Source: Quisquiliibacterium sp036525975
GTDB taxonomy: Bacteria > Pseudomonadota > Gammaproteobacteria > Burkholderiales > Burkholderiaceae_E
Direction: 5' to 3'
Assembly (NCBI GenBank): GCA_036525975.1
Contig: DATCZK010000092.1
Coordinates: forward strand, 1-19,646
DNA: 19,646 nt
Shown here: one piece after another, positions 8,945-17,038 of the stretch
Layout: every line of letters begins with the position of its first letter
Numbering within the stretch: the stretch's first letter is position 1
Notes under the pieces: generated by a model
What the model was told of the DNA's origin: nothing
The model's input: only the letters and a program-made list of their open reading frames with translations
Database searches by the model: none
Made by a program: the position numbers and the translations under genes

Positions 8945-8964
8945 ACGCCGGGCCTCAGGCGGCG
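8935..8964. terminator. Perfect inverted repeat spanning both convergent stop codons (possible bidirectional terminator)
   Basis: The arms CGCCGCCTGA (8935-8944) and TCAGGCGGCG (8955-8964) are exact reverse complements around a 10-base loop. Each arm contains the last two Ala codons and the TGA stop of one gene. There is no T-run, so intrinsic termination is not certain, but the hairpin would form in both transcripts. Confidence 0.5.
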
Positions 8965-11900
8965 ATCGACTCCCAGGCCTTGCGCAGGCGCTTGGCCGAC
9001 ACCGGCATCGGCGTGCGCAGCCCCTGCGCGAACAGCGAGACCCGCAGCTCCTCGAGCAGCCAGCGAAACTCCTGCAACCGCGGGTCGGGCTGGCCGCGGC
9101 GCTGCGCGAGCGCGCGGCGCAGGTTCACCTGCAGCGGCGCGAACTCGGCCATCTTCTGCGCGTCGCGCGCCGGGTCCGAGCGCAGCTTGTCGAGCCGCAC
9201 GCCGATCGCGCGCAGGTAGCGCTCGAGGTGCGCGAGCTGCGCCGCCGGGGTCTCGCTCAGGAAGCGCTTGTGCACGAGAGCGGCGAGTTGCTGTTCGACG
9301 TCGGCGAGCACGTCGGGAAAGCCGCGCGACTGCGCGAGCTTCTTCGTCACGGCCTGATGCTCGGCGAGGATCGCGAGCGCGGTGCGCGCCAGTTCCTGGC
9401 CGACGAGATTGAGGCGCCCGCGCGCGTCGGCCACCCGGGCCGCAAAGGCGTCGGCATCCCGGGGCCACGGATCGGCCAGGCAGGTGCGCTCGAGGATCGC
9501 GCGCACCAGTTCGGCGCGCAGGTCCTCGGCCGAACCCAGCGCGGTAAAGAGCAGCGACAGGCGCTGCGAATCGGGCACGTTGCGCTCGAAATAGCGCAGC
9601 GGCTCGCGCAGCGCGATCGCGAACAGCCGCCTCAGGCCGTCGCGCATGCTGGCCTGCGCGCTCGCCGGGTCGTCGAACACCTGCAGCTCCGCCGCGTCGC
9701 CCGCGTCCACCAGCGCCGGATACCCGATCAGCGTGTCCTTGCCCCGGCGCAGCTCCAGGAGCTCCGAGAGCGGACCGAAGGACCACTCGCGGTAGCGCTC
9801 GCCCGCGACCAGGAGCGGCGGCTGCGTGCCCGGGGCGGCGGCGGCCGCACCCTTCGCAGGCGCGCGCGCCTGCGTCGGGGCCGGCGCGGCGCCAGCGGCT
9901 GCGTCACCGCGCCCGATCACCGCGGCCGCCTTCGCGAGTTCGCGCTGGAAGCTGGTCTGCGCGCGCGCGCCGTGCGTGGCGCGCAGTTCCGCCAGGTTGC
10001 GCGACATCGCGAGCGCGCCGCCGTGCTCGTCCACGAGCCTGAAGTTCATCCTCAGGTGCGCCGGCACCGCCTCGAGCCGGAAATCGGTGGCCTGCACCCG
10101 CAGGTTGCGGCTCGCGGCCAGGTCGTCGCGCAGCGCGTCCACCAGCGACGGGGTGCTTGGCGCGCGCTCGTCGAGTCTGGCCGGCGCGCGCTCGACGAAG
10201 GCCTCCACGTACTCGGGCACCGGCACCAGGTGACGGCGCAGCTTCTGCGGCAACGACTTCACCAGCGCCGCCACCTTGTCCCTGAGCATGCCCGGCACCA
10301 GCCACTCGCAGCGCTCGGAGTCCACCTGGTTGAGCCCGTGGATCGGCACCGTGATCGTCACCCCGTCGTCGGCCGCGCCGGGGTCGAAGCGGTACGCCAG
10401 CGCGAACTGGATGCCGTGCATCGCCAGGCGCCGCGGAAAGGCGTCGCTGCCGGCGCCCTGCGCGTCGCGCCGCATCAGCTGCTCGCGCTCGAGTTCGAGC
10501 AGCGCCGGCTCGGCGCGCCGCGCCTTGCGGTACCAGGCCTCGAGCGTGGACGCCGAGTAGACGTCGGCCGGAACGCGCGCGTCGAACCAGTCGAAGATCC
10601 ACTGTTCGTCCACGAGCAGGTCGGGCCGCCGGATCCGCTGCTCGAGCTTGCGGATGTCGTCGATCAGCTTGCGGTTGTGGCGGTGAAACGGCAGGTCGCT
10701 GTCCCAGTCGCCCGCCACGAGCGCCTCGCGGATCAGCAGCTCGCGCGCGAGCGCGGGGTCGCGGGGCCCGTAGTGCACGCGCCGCTGCGCGTACACGGTG
10801 AGCCCGTAGAGCACGCCGCGCTCGAGAGCCACGACCTGCCCTGCCTTCTTCTCCCAGTGCGGGTCGCTGGCTGAAGTGCGGATCAGGTGCGCCGCCGCCT
10901 GCTCGATCCACGCCGGCTCGATGCGCGCAACGCTGCGCGCGAACAGCCGCCCGGTGTCGACGAGTTCGGCCGCCATCAGCCAGCGCGGGGGCTTGCGGGT
11001 GAGCGACGAGGCCGGGTGGATCGCGAAGCGGGTCTGGTGCGTGCCCTGGTACAGCGGCTCGTCGGGCGCGCGATAGCCGAGGTTGCCGAGCATGCCGGTG
11101 AGCAGGGCGCGGTGCAGCGTCTCGTAACTGGCCGGCGCGGCGTTCTCCTTCCAGTGCAGTTGGCCGACCGCATCGGCGAGCTGGCGGTGCACGTCGGCCC
11201 ACTCGCGCAGCTTGCGCGGCGAGAGGAACTCGCGATCGAGCCGGTTCTGCAGCTGCCGGTTCGACGCCTTCTCCTGTTGGGCCGCGCGCCAGTAATCCCA
11301 CAGCTTGAGCAGCGACTGGAAGTCGGAGTGCTCGTCGGCGAAGCGCTTGTGCTGCTGGTCGGCCGCCTGCTGGCGCTCGAGCGGGCGCTCGCGCGGATCC
11401 TGCGCCGACAGGCCGGCGGCGATCACGAGCATCTCGCGAAGGCAGCCCGCGTCGTGCGCCGCGAGCAGCATCCGCCCGATGTGCGGATCCACCGGCAGCC
11501 TGGCCAGCTTGCGCCCGACCTCGGTGAGCGCGTTGCGCTCGTCGGTCGCGCCCAGCTCGTGCAGCAGCGCGTACCCGTCGGCCACGGCCTTGCGCGGCGG
11601 CGGGTCGAGGAAAGGGAAGGCTTCCACGTCGCCCAGCCTGAGCGCCTTCATCTGCAGGATCACGCCCGCGAGCGAGGAGCGAAGCACCTCGGGGTCGGTG
11701 AACCGGGGGCGCGCCGCGAAATCGGCCTCCGAGTACAGCCGCAGGCACACGCCGTTCATCACCCGGCCGCACCGGCCGGCGCGCTGGTTCGCCGCGGCCT
11801 GCGACACCGCCTCGATCTGCAGCTGCTCGACCTTGCTGCGGTACAGGTAGCGCTTGACCCGTGCGGTGCCCGCGTCGACCACGTAACGGATTCCCGGCAC

Positions 11901-12854
11901 CGTGAGCGAGGTCTCGGCGACGTTGGTCGCCAGCACCACCCTGCGCCCCGACGAGCGCGAGAACACGCGCTGCTGCTCGGCCGCCGACAGCCGCGAGAAC
12001 AGCGGCAATATCTCGAGCGGCCCGCGCCCGATCGCGGCCGGCCCGCGCGCGCTCTGGGCGCGCGCGTGGGCGCGGCGCAGGTGATCGGCCACGTCGCGAA
12101 TCTCGCGCTCGCCGGGCAGGAACACGAGCGCGTCTCCGGGCGCCTCCCGCCACAATGCGTCGATCGCCTCCTCGATGCGCGACGGAAGGTCCGACTCGTC
12201 GTCGTCGTCGCGGCTGTCCTCGTCGAAGCTGCGGTACCGGATGCTCACCGGGTAGGTGCGTCCCGAGACCTCGATCACCGGCGCGTCGCTCCCCGCCGTG
12301 CCGAAGTGCCGGGCAAAGCGCTCGGCGTCGATCGTGGCCGAGGTGATCACGACCCTGAGGTCGTCGCGCCGGGGCCCTTCGAGCAACTGCCTGAGGTATC
12401 CGAGGAGGAAGTCGATGTTCAGGCTTCGCTCGTGCGCCTCGTCGACGATGATCGTGTCGTAGGCGCGCAGCGCCCGGTCGTGCAGCGATTCGGCCAGCAG
12501 GATGCCGTCGGTCATCAGCTTGATCGACGCCCCCGCCGCGAACCGCTCGTTGAAGCGGATCTTGTAGCCGACGTTCACCCCGAGCGGCGTGCCGATCTCC
12601 TCGGCGATGCGCCGCGCCACGGTCGTGGCGGCGAGGCGGCGCGGCTGCGTGTGGCCGATCAGCCCGGCCTGCCCGCGCCCGGCGAGCGCCGCGGCGATCT
12701 TCGGCAACTGGGTGGTCTTGCCCGACCCGGTCTCGCCGCACACGATCACGACCGGGTGCGCGCGGATCAGCTTCGCGATCTCGTCGCGCCTGGCGCTGAC
12801 AGGAAGCGAGTCCGGGAACTGGAAGGGCGGCAGCGGGCGGGGGGCTTGGGCCAC
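8955..12854 (-). CDS. hrpA: ATP-dependent RNA helicase HrpA (DEAH box)
   Basis: At 1299 residues it matches the length of E. coli HrpA (about 1300), a DEAH-box RNA helicase implicated in mRNA processing and rescue of stalled ribosomes. The helicase motifs are all readable: Walker A GETGSGKTTQ at residues 40-49, DEAH at 138-141, TSAT at 171-174, and QRAGRCGR near residues 360-370. The helicase-associated region follows, and the long C-terminal part corresponds to the DUF3418 region, with an Ala/Pro-rich insert near the middle of it. The start is a GTG with no Shine-Dalgarno sequence; no in-frame Met lies before Walker A, and upstream sequence is promoter-like. It is divergent from argA and convergent with the AEC transporter. 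Confidence 0.96.
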   Translation of the reverse strand: MAQAPRPLPPFQFPDSLPVSARRDEIAKLIRAHPVVIVCGETGSGKTTQLPKIAAALAGRGQAGLIGHTQPRRLAATTVARRIAEEIGTPLGVNVGYKIRFNERFAAGASIKLMTDGILLAESLHDRALRAYDTIIVDEAHERSLNIDFLLGYLRQLLEGPRRDDLRVVITSATIDAERFARHFGTAGSDAPVIEVSGRTYPVSIRYRSFDEDSRDDDDESDLPSRIEEAIDALWREAPGDALVFLPGEREIRDVADHLRRAHARAQSARGPAAIGRGPLEILPLFSRLSAAEQQRVFSRSSGRRVVLATNVAETSLTVPGIRYVVDAGTARVKRYLYRSKVEQLQIEAVSQAAANQRAGRCGRVMNGVCLRLYSEADFAARPRFTDPEVLRSSLAGVILQMKALRLGDVEAFPFLDPPPRKAVADGYALLHELGATDERNALTEVGRKLARLPVDPHIGRMLLAAHDAGCLREMLVIAAGLSAQDPRERPLERQQAADQQHKRFADEHSDFQSLLKLWDYWRAAQQEKASNRQLQNRLDREFLSPRKLREWADVHRQLADAVGQLHWKENAAPASYETLHRALLTGMLGNLGYRAPDEPLYQGTHQTRFAIHPASSLTRKPPRWLMAAELVDTGRLFARSVARIEPAWIEQAAAHLIRTSASDPHWEKKAGQVVALERGVLYGLTVYAQRRVHYGPRDPALARELLIREALVAGDWDSDLPFHRHNRKLIDDIRKLEQRIRRPDLLVDEQWIFDWFDARVPADVYSASTLEAWYRKARRAEPALLELEREQLMRRDAQGAGSDAFPRRLAMHGIQFALAYRFDPGAADDGVTITVPIHGLNQVDSERCEWLVPGMLRDKVAALVKSLPQKLRRHLVPVPEYVEAFVERAPARLDERAPSTPSLVDALRDDLAASRNLRVQATDFRLEAVPAHLRMNFRLVDEHGGALAMSRNLAELRATHGARAQTSFQRELAKAAAVIGRGDAAAGAAPAPTQARAPAKGAAAAAPGTQPPLLVAGERYREWSFGPLSELLELRRGKDTLIGYPALVDAGDAAELQVFDDPASAQASMRDGLRRLFAIALREPLRYFERNVPDSQRLSLLFTALGSAEDLRAELVRAILERTCLADPWPRDADAFAARVADARGRLNLVGQELARTALAILAEHQAVTKKLAQSRGFPDVLADVEQQLAALVHKRFLSETPAAQLAHLERYLRAIGVRLDKLRSDPARDAQKMAEFAPLQVNLRRALAQRRGQPDPRLQEFRWLLEELRVSLFAQGLRTPMPVSAKRLRKAWESIAA

Positions 12855-12860
12855 GGCGAA

Positions 12861-12868
12861 ATTATAAT
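12861..12868. promoter_or_regulatory. Symmetric -10 box shared by hrpA and argA
   Basis: ATTATAAT is its own reverse complement, so each strand carries a perfect TATAAT: plus 12863-12868, minus 12866-12861. On the plus strand it would start a leader of about 20 nt before argA. On the minus strand the predicted start falls at or next to the hrpA GTG at 12854. No good -35 was found on either strand. Confidence 0.55.
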
Positions 12869-12896
12869 GAGCGACTCACCGCCCCCGAGGCACGCC

Positions 12897-14234
12897 ATGT
12901 CCGCACCCGCCGAGCTCCCCGCCACGCCCGAGAACGAGCAGTTCGTCGCCTGGCTGCGCGCGGTCGCGCCTTACATCCACGCCTTTCGCGGGCGCACCTT
13001 CGTGGTCGCGTTCCCCGGCGACCTGGTGGTGAGCGGGCGGCTCAACGCGCTGGTGCAGGACGTGAGCCTGCTGCACGCGATGGGCATGCGCATCGTCGTG
13101 GTGTTCGGGGCGCGCCCGCAGATCAACGAGCAGCTGCGCCTGCGCGGCTTCGAACCCCGCTACCACAACGGCCTGCGCATCACCGATGCGGCCACGCTCG
13201 AGTGCGTGAAGGAGGCCTCCGGGGAGATGCGCCTGGACATCGAAGCCGCGTTCTCGCAGGGCCTCCCGAACACGCCGATGGCGCACTCGGCGATTCGGGT
13301 CGTCTCGGGCAACCTGATCGGTTCGCGGCCGGTGGGTATCGTCGACGGCGTCGACTTCATGCACACCGGGCTCGCGCGCAAGGTGGACGCGCAAATGATG
13401 CGCTTCGCGCTCGATTCGGGCGCGGTCGTGCTGCTGTCCAACCTGGGGTTCTCGCCCACCGGCGAGGCCTTCAACCTCACGATGGAAGACGTCGCGTCCA
13501 CGACCGCGGCCACGCTCGATGCCGACAAGCTGATCTTCGTGACCGAGCTGCCCGGGATCCGCAGCGCCGAGGGGGCGCTGCTGGGCGAGATCTCCGAAGC
13601 CGAAGCCAAGTCGATGCTCGCGTCCGACCACCTCGGCGCGGCCGAGCGCTTCTACCTCAAGCACGCGCTGCGCGCCTGCGAGAAGGGGGTCGCCCGGGCG
13701 CACGTGATCCCGTTCGACGTGGACGGCAGCGTTCTGCTCGAGCTGTTCAAGCACGACGGCGTGGGCTCGATGGTGGTCGAGGAAGGGCTCGAGGCGCTGC
13801 GCGAGGCCGGCCACGACGACGTGGGCGGCATCATCGCGCTGATCCGCCCGCTCGAGGAAGACGGCACGCTGGTGCGGCGCGACCGCGCGCTGATCGAGCG
13901 CGAGGTGGGCAACTTCAGCGTGATCGAGCACGACGGCGTGATCTTCGGTTGCGCGGCGCTGTACCCGTTCGCCGAGGACAAGATCGGCGAGATGGCCTGC
14001 CTCGCGGTCAACCCGAGGGTGCAGGGCCGCGGCGACGGGGAGCGGCTGCTCAAGCGCGTGGAGCAGCGGGCGCGCGGCGCCGGCCTGACGCGGCTGTTCG
14101 TGCTCACCACGCGCACCACCCACTGGTTCCTGCGGCGCGGCTTCGTGCTGGGCGACGTGGAGTCGCTTCCCTCCGAGCGCAAGGGCTTCTACAACTGGCA
14201 GCGCAAGTCGCAGGTGCTGATCAAGGACCTCTAG
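12897..14234 (+). CDS. argA: N-acetylglutamate synthase (amino-acid N-acetyltransferase)
   Basis: The 445-residue protein catalyses acetyl-CoA + L-glutamate to N-acetylglutamate, the first step of arginine biosynthesis. Residues 1 to about 290 form an amino-acid-kinase fold, seen in VVVFGARPQINEQL, the DGVDFMHTGLARKVD segment and the TMEDVASTTAATLDADKLIF region. Residues from about 300 form a GNAT acetyltransferase domain with the acetyl-CoA loop VQGRGDGERLL and a C-terminal RRGFVLGDVESLP. This two-domain layout is that of classical ArgA, which is feedback-inhibited by arginine through the kinase-like domain. The ATG at 12897 has GAGG 6 bases upstream (12887-12890) and lies just after the shared -10 box. 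The frame is open far upstream, but that part is antisense to hrpA and is not coding. Confidence 0.95.
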   Translation: MSAPAELPATPENEQFVAWLRAVAPYIHAFRGRTFVVAFPGDLVVSGRLNALVQDVSLLHAMGMRIVVVFGARPQINEQLRLRGFEPRYHNGLRITDAATLECVKEASGEMRLDIEAAFSQGLPNTPMAHSAIRVVSGNLIGSRPVGIVDGVDFMHTGLARKVDAQMMRFALDSGAVVLLSNLGFSPTGEAFNLTMEDVASTTAATLDADKLIFVTELPGIRSAEGALLGEISEAEAKSMLASDHLGAAERFYLKHALRACEKGVARAHVIPFDVDGSVLLELFKHDGVGSMVVEEGLEALREAGHDDVGGIIALIRPLEEDGTLVRRDRALIEREVGNFSVIEHDGVIFGCAALYPFAEDKIGEMACLAVNPRVQGRGDGERLLKRVEQRARGAGLTRLFVLTTRTTHWFLRRGFVLGDVESLPSERKGFYNWQRKSQVLIKDL

Positions 14235-14319
14235 CCCGGCGCACCCCGCCGCGAACGGGGCCCGGTCGCGAAGCGGGAGAACGCCGCTCTGCTAGAGTCA
14301 GGGAAACACTGGAGTCGAA

Positions 14320-14592
14320 ATGGCAAGAACCGTGCAATGCGTGAAGCTGCAACGCGAGGCCGAAGGGCTCGATTTCCCGCCCTACCCTGGCGAGCTGGGC
14401 AAGCGGCTGTGGGAGAACGTGTCCAAGGAAGCCTGGCAGATGTGGCTCAGGCACCAGACCATGCTGGTCAACGAGAACCGCCTCAACCTGGCCGACGCGC
14501 GGGCGCGCAAGTACCTGGCCACCCAGATGGAGAAGTTCTTCTTCGGCGAGGGCTCGGACCGGCCCGCGGGCTACGTGCCGCCCGCGGACTGA
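14320..14592 (+). CDS. yggX: Fe(2+)-trafficking / oxidative damage protection protein YggX
   Basis: This 90-residue protein is a clear YggX family member (PF04362), the same size as its homologues. The N-terminus MARTVQCVKLQREAEGLDFP contains the conserved Cys, and WENVSKEAWQMWLRHQTMLV and NENRLNLADARARKYL follow. YggX protects Fe-S enzymes from oxidative damage and is thought to help handle iron in the cytoplasm. GGAG at 14311-14314 lies 5 bases before the ATG. The 85-bp gap after argA holds a weak GC hairpin (CCCCG and CGGGG arms, 14244-14260) and a TAGAGT -10-like hexamer at 14293-14298, so it may be read through from argA or have its own promoter. Confidence 0.95.
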   Translation: MARTVQCVKLQREAEGLDFPPYPGELGKRLWENVSKEAWQMWLRHQTMLVNENRLNLADARARKYLATQMEKFFFGEGSDRPAGYVPPAD

Positions 14593-14616
14593 ACAACCCG
14601 GCCGGCGCTCCCGCGC

Positions 14617-15291
14617 TCAGCGCGCGAAGCGCGTCTCGATGCCCTGCTCGCTCGCGATCAGCGCAACGTCGGCGCCGCGACGCGCGAACAGGCCCACCGT
14701 AACCACGCCCGGCCACTGGTTGATCTCCGCCTCGAGCGCCGGCGCGTCGACGATCGCGAGCCCGGCGGCGTCGAGGATCAGGTTGCCGTTGTCGGTGACG
14801 AACCCCGCGCGCTCCGCGGGCCTGGCGCCGATCTCGCGCAGGCGCGACGCCACCTGCGCGCTGGCCATCGGGATCACCTCCACCGGCAGCGGATAGGCGC
14901 CCAGCACCTCGACCAGCTTCGAGGCGTCGACGATGCACACGAAGCGCTCGCACGCCTGCGCGACGATCTTCTCGCGCGTGAGCGCGCCGCCGCCGCCCTT
15001 GATCATCTGCAGCCGGTCGTTGATCTCGTCCGCGCCGTCCACGTACACCGGCAGCGGCGTGCCTGCCGCGACCACGGTGTTGAGGTCGAGCACGGGAATG
15101 CCGCGCGCCAGCAGCCGCTCGGTGCTGCGCTCGGAACTCGACACCGCCCCCGGCACGCGATCACGGATCGCGGCGAGCTCGTCGATGAAGAAGTTCACCG
15201 TCGACCCGCTGCCCACGCCAACGATCTGGCCGGGGCTCACGTAGCCGATTGCGGCCCGCGCGGCCGCGCGCTTGAGTTCGTCCTGGTTCAT
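14617..15291 (-). CDS. rpiA: Ribose-5-phosphate isomerase A
   Basis: This 224-residue cytoplasmic enzyme interconverts ribose 5-phosphate and ribulose 5-phosphate in the non-oxidative pentose phosphate pathway. The family motifs are intact: GVGSGSTVNFFIDEL, SSERST, YVDGADEI with the two catalytic-site Asp residues, KGGGGALTREK with the Lys and Glu, and a C-terminal VTVGLFARRGADVAL. The length matches the E. coli enzyme (219). The ATG at 15291 is chosen because the longer open frame has no RpiA similarity and crosses promoter-like sequence. It converges on yggX with 24 bp between the genes. A TAGAAT hexamer lies only 8 bases upstream of the start codon, suggesting an almost leaderless transcript. 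Confidence 0.96.
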   Translation of the reverse strand: MNQDELKRAAARAAIGYVSPGQIVGVGSGSTVNFFIDELAAIRDRVPGAVSSSERSTERLLARGIPVLDLNTVVAAGTPLPVYVDGADEINDRLQMIKGGGGALTREKIVAQACERFVCIVDASKLVEVLGAYPLPVEVIPMASAQVASRLREIGARPAERAGFVTDNGNLILDAAGLAIVDAPALEAEINQWPGVVTVGLFARRGADVALIASEQGIETRFAR

Positions 15292-15299
15292 CCGGACGA

Positions 15300-15305
15300 A
15301 TTCTA
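15300..15305 (-). promoter_or_regulatory. Candidate -10 box of rpiA
   Basis: TAGAAT on the minus strand matches the sigma-70 -10 consensus at five of six positions in otherwise GC-rich sequence. The predicted start of transcription is within one or two bases of the rpiA ATG at 15291. No -35 match is seen. Confidence 0.35.
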
Positions 15306-15329
15306 GCGCGCGCCTGCGACGCGGGCGCC

Positions 15330-15356
15330 TCAAGTCTGTTTCGCGCGCGCCGATAC
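15330..15356 (+). promoter_or_regulatory. Sigma-28 (FliA) promoter of the flgM-like gene
   Basis: TCAAGTCT (15330-15337), an 11-bp spacer and GCCGATAC (15349-15356) match the enterobacterial FliA consensus TAAAGTTT-N11-GCCGATAA at 13 of 16 positions with exact spacing. It would give a leader of about 45 nt before the ATG at 15407. It supports the plus-strand small gene being a late flagellar gene. Confidence 0.75.
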
Positions 15357-15406
15357 TGGCTTGAGGAGCCTTGCAAGGGTCGGAATGGTCCGGCCGGGAA
15401 CTCGGT

Positions 15407-15655
15407 ATGAAAATCGGCCACAGCGAAGACCCTGATGGAGTGGAGATCTCCGGCGCATCGCGCAGCCCGGCGGCGGGCGCGTCGGCGCCGGCCGAAGCGC
15501 TGCGCGCCGCCAAGGTTTCCCAGGTGAAGGCCGCGATCGCAAGCGGCACGTTCCACGTCTGTGCCCGGTCGGTGGCCGACAGGATGATCGCCGGGGCGGC
15601 CCAGGCGGCCGAACCCGCAAACGGCGGCCGCGGGGCGAACCCTCAGAAGCCGTAG
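15407..15655 (+). CDS. flgM: FlgM-like anti-sigma-28 factor
   Basis: This is a small 82-residue protein. It starts MKI, as many FlgM proteins do, then has an Ala/Ser/Pro-rich, probably disordered stretch. The C-terminal segment VSQVKAAIASGTFHV followed by SVADRMI matches the FlgM sigma-28-binding pattern (V..IK.AI..G.Y.V....IAD.L). FlgM binds FliA and holds it inactive until the hook is finished, when FlgM is exported. A strong sigma-28 promoter match lies just upstream, and GGGA is about 8 bases before the ATG. Its 3' end overlaps the end of the facing chemoreceptor gene by 13 bp. It is shorter than E. coli FlgM (97) and is not next to flgA or flgN in this window. A longer start at 15371 is possible but less likely. 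Confidence 0.75.
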   Translation: MKIGHSEDPDGVEISGASRSPAAGASAPAEALRAAKVSQVKAAIASGTFHVCARSVADRMIAGAAQAAEPANGGRGANPQKP

Positions 15656-16986
15656 GTCAGGCGCACCGCGCCCCAGTGCCTGCCCTGCACGCTGATCGGG
15701 GCCGACAGATCCTTCATCGTCGAGAACGCGCCGCCGGCCGCGTGGCTGCGGTAGACCTGCAGCAGGAACCTGCGCTCGCTGCGCGCCGCCGCCAGGCCAA
15801 TTCGATCGTCGCAGATGCGGCGATTGCGGCAGTTCGCGGCGTTCCAGTCCGGGTCGGGGCCCTGCGGCCTGGAGAACGCGGCGTTGTGCGTGGGCAGATA
15901 GCCGTTGCGATCGACCGCGGTGAAGCACACGACCTTGGGCGAGAGGCGCAGCATCGGCTCGATCACCGGCGGCAACACGCGGTCGGTGAACTGCGTGAAG
16001 CGGCTCAGGTGCTGTTGCGGATCGGACCCCGGCACCGGTTCGTATTGCTCGTCGAACAGGTCGGCGAGGCTGATCTCGCCGCTGCTCACGCCCTGCTCGA
16101 AGACCTCGCCGATCCGCGACGCCGCGGCGTGCACGGCCGCGACGTACGGCGCGTCCGCGGTGGGGCAGCCGCTCGCGGCGGCGAGTTCGAAAAGCGCCTG
16201 CGAGATTTCCCCGAAGCGACCGGCCGCTTCGCGGGCGCACTCGAGCGAGCCGCCGGCCGGCCCGGCGCCCGATTCGAGCGCGCGAACGCGCTCGGCCGCC
16301 GATCGACACGCCTGCAGGCTCTCGCGCGCGACCGCCGCGATCTCGGCCACGCTGCGCTCGGCCCCGGTGAGCGACGACTGGAACGCGCCGTCGCCCCGGC
16401 TGGAGCGGGTCGCGATCTGTGCGGCGAGCTCCGAGATGCGCCGATCGAGCTGCTCCAGCGTGTTCGTGATGCGCGTCGACGACTGGCCGACCTTGGTTGC
16501 GAGTTCCTCCACCGCCTCGGCAACGACGGCAAAACCCAGCCCCGCCTCGCCCGCGCGCTTGGCTTCGACCGATGCGTTGAACGCCACCAGCCTCGTCTGC
16601 AACGCGATCTGGGTGATCTCCTGCGCGGCGTTCGACGCCTGGCCGAGGGTTTCGAGCACGCCCTCCACGCCGTCGGCCACTGCCGCGACCGCGCCGCGCA
16701 CCTCGCGCATCTGCGACTGCCCGTTGCGAGCGGCGTTCGCGATCGCCTCGGTGGAGCCGACGACCCCGTCGATCGTGCCCGCGAGCGCGCCCATTTCGGC
16801 CGCATCGCGCTCGCGCTGCGCGCCCAGCGCGTCGACCCTCGCCTGCACGTCGGCGCCGTGCTTCCCGGCTTCGGCGGCCTGGCGCGCGAGTTCGTCGACG
16901 AGCCGCGCGCTTGCGGGCGAAACCTCCAGCCGGGCCTCGCCGCCCGGCTCCGCCCCCTGGCGCTTGCGCCTTAGCGATAGCAACAT
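15643..16986 (-). CDS. Soluble methyl-accepting chemotaxis protein with C-terminal sensory-like domain
   Basis: The protein has 447 residues and no transmembrane segment. Residues about 60-260 form the methyl-accepting signalling coiled coil; the hairpin tip around 120-165 (ITQIALQTRLVAFNASVEAK, then RAGEAGLGFAVVAEAVEELA) is the CheA/CheW-contacting region of chemoreceptors. The part after about 300 includes VDRNGYLPTHNAAFS, NRRICDDRIGLAAA and KDLSAPISVQGRHWGAVRL, resembling a Cache/PAS-type ligand-binding module seen in betaproteobacterial receptors. Signalling domain first and sensor last is the reverse of the usual order. The start has only a weak ribosome-binding site and lies 52 bp after fliA, so the two are probably co-transcribed. 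The ligand is unknown. Confidence 0.85.
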   Translation of the reverse strand: MLLSLRRKRQGAEPGGEARLEVSPASARLVDELARQAAEAGKHGADVQARVDALGAQRERDAAEMGALAGTIDGVVGSTEAIANAARNGQSQMREVRGAVAAVADGVEGVLETLGQASNAAQEITQIALQTRLVAFNASVEAKRAGEAGLGFAVVAEAVEELATKVGQSSTRITNTLEQLDRRISELAAQIATRSSRGDGAFQSSLTGAERSVAEIAAVARESLQACRSAAERVRALESGAGPAGGSLECAREAAGRFGEISQALFELAAASGCPTADAPYVAAVHAAASRIGEVFEQGVSSGEISLADLFDEQYEPVPGSDPQQHLSRFTQFTDRVLPPVIEPMLRLSPKVVCFTAVDRNGYLPTHNAAFSRPQGPDPDWNAANCRNRRICDDRIGLAAARSERRFLLQVYRSHAAGGAFSTMKDLSAPISVQGRHWGAVRLTYGF

Positions 16987-17038
16987 CAGCGCACTCGCGG
17001 ACGGCGTGACGACACCGCGCGCGCCCGCGCCGCGGGCC

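Noticed and set aside
9904..12741. A 945-codon minus-strand frame inside hrpA
   Set aside because: It is an off-frame shadow of hrpA; the hrpA frame carries all helicase motifs.
10887..12896. Open frame continuing 670 codons upstream of argA
   Set aside because: It is antisense to hrpA; ArgA similarity begins only at the ATG at 12897, which has its own ribosome-binding site and promoter-like sequence.
14244..14260. GC hairpin between argA and yggX as a terminator
   Set aside because: The stem is only 5 bp with no T-run, so it is not enough for a terminator call.
15292..15549. 86-codon N-terminal extension of rpiA
   Set aside because: It crosses the promoter region and the flgM-like gene, and the extension has no RpiA similarity. 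The ATG at 15291 gives the normal family length.
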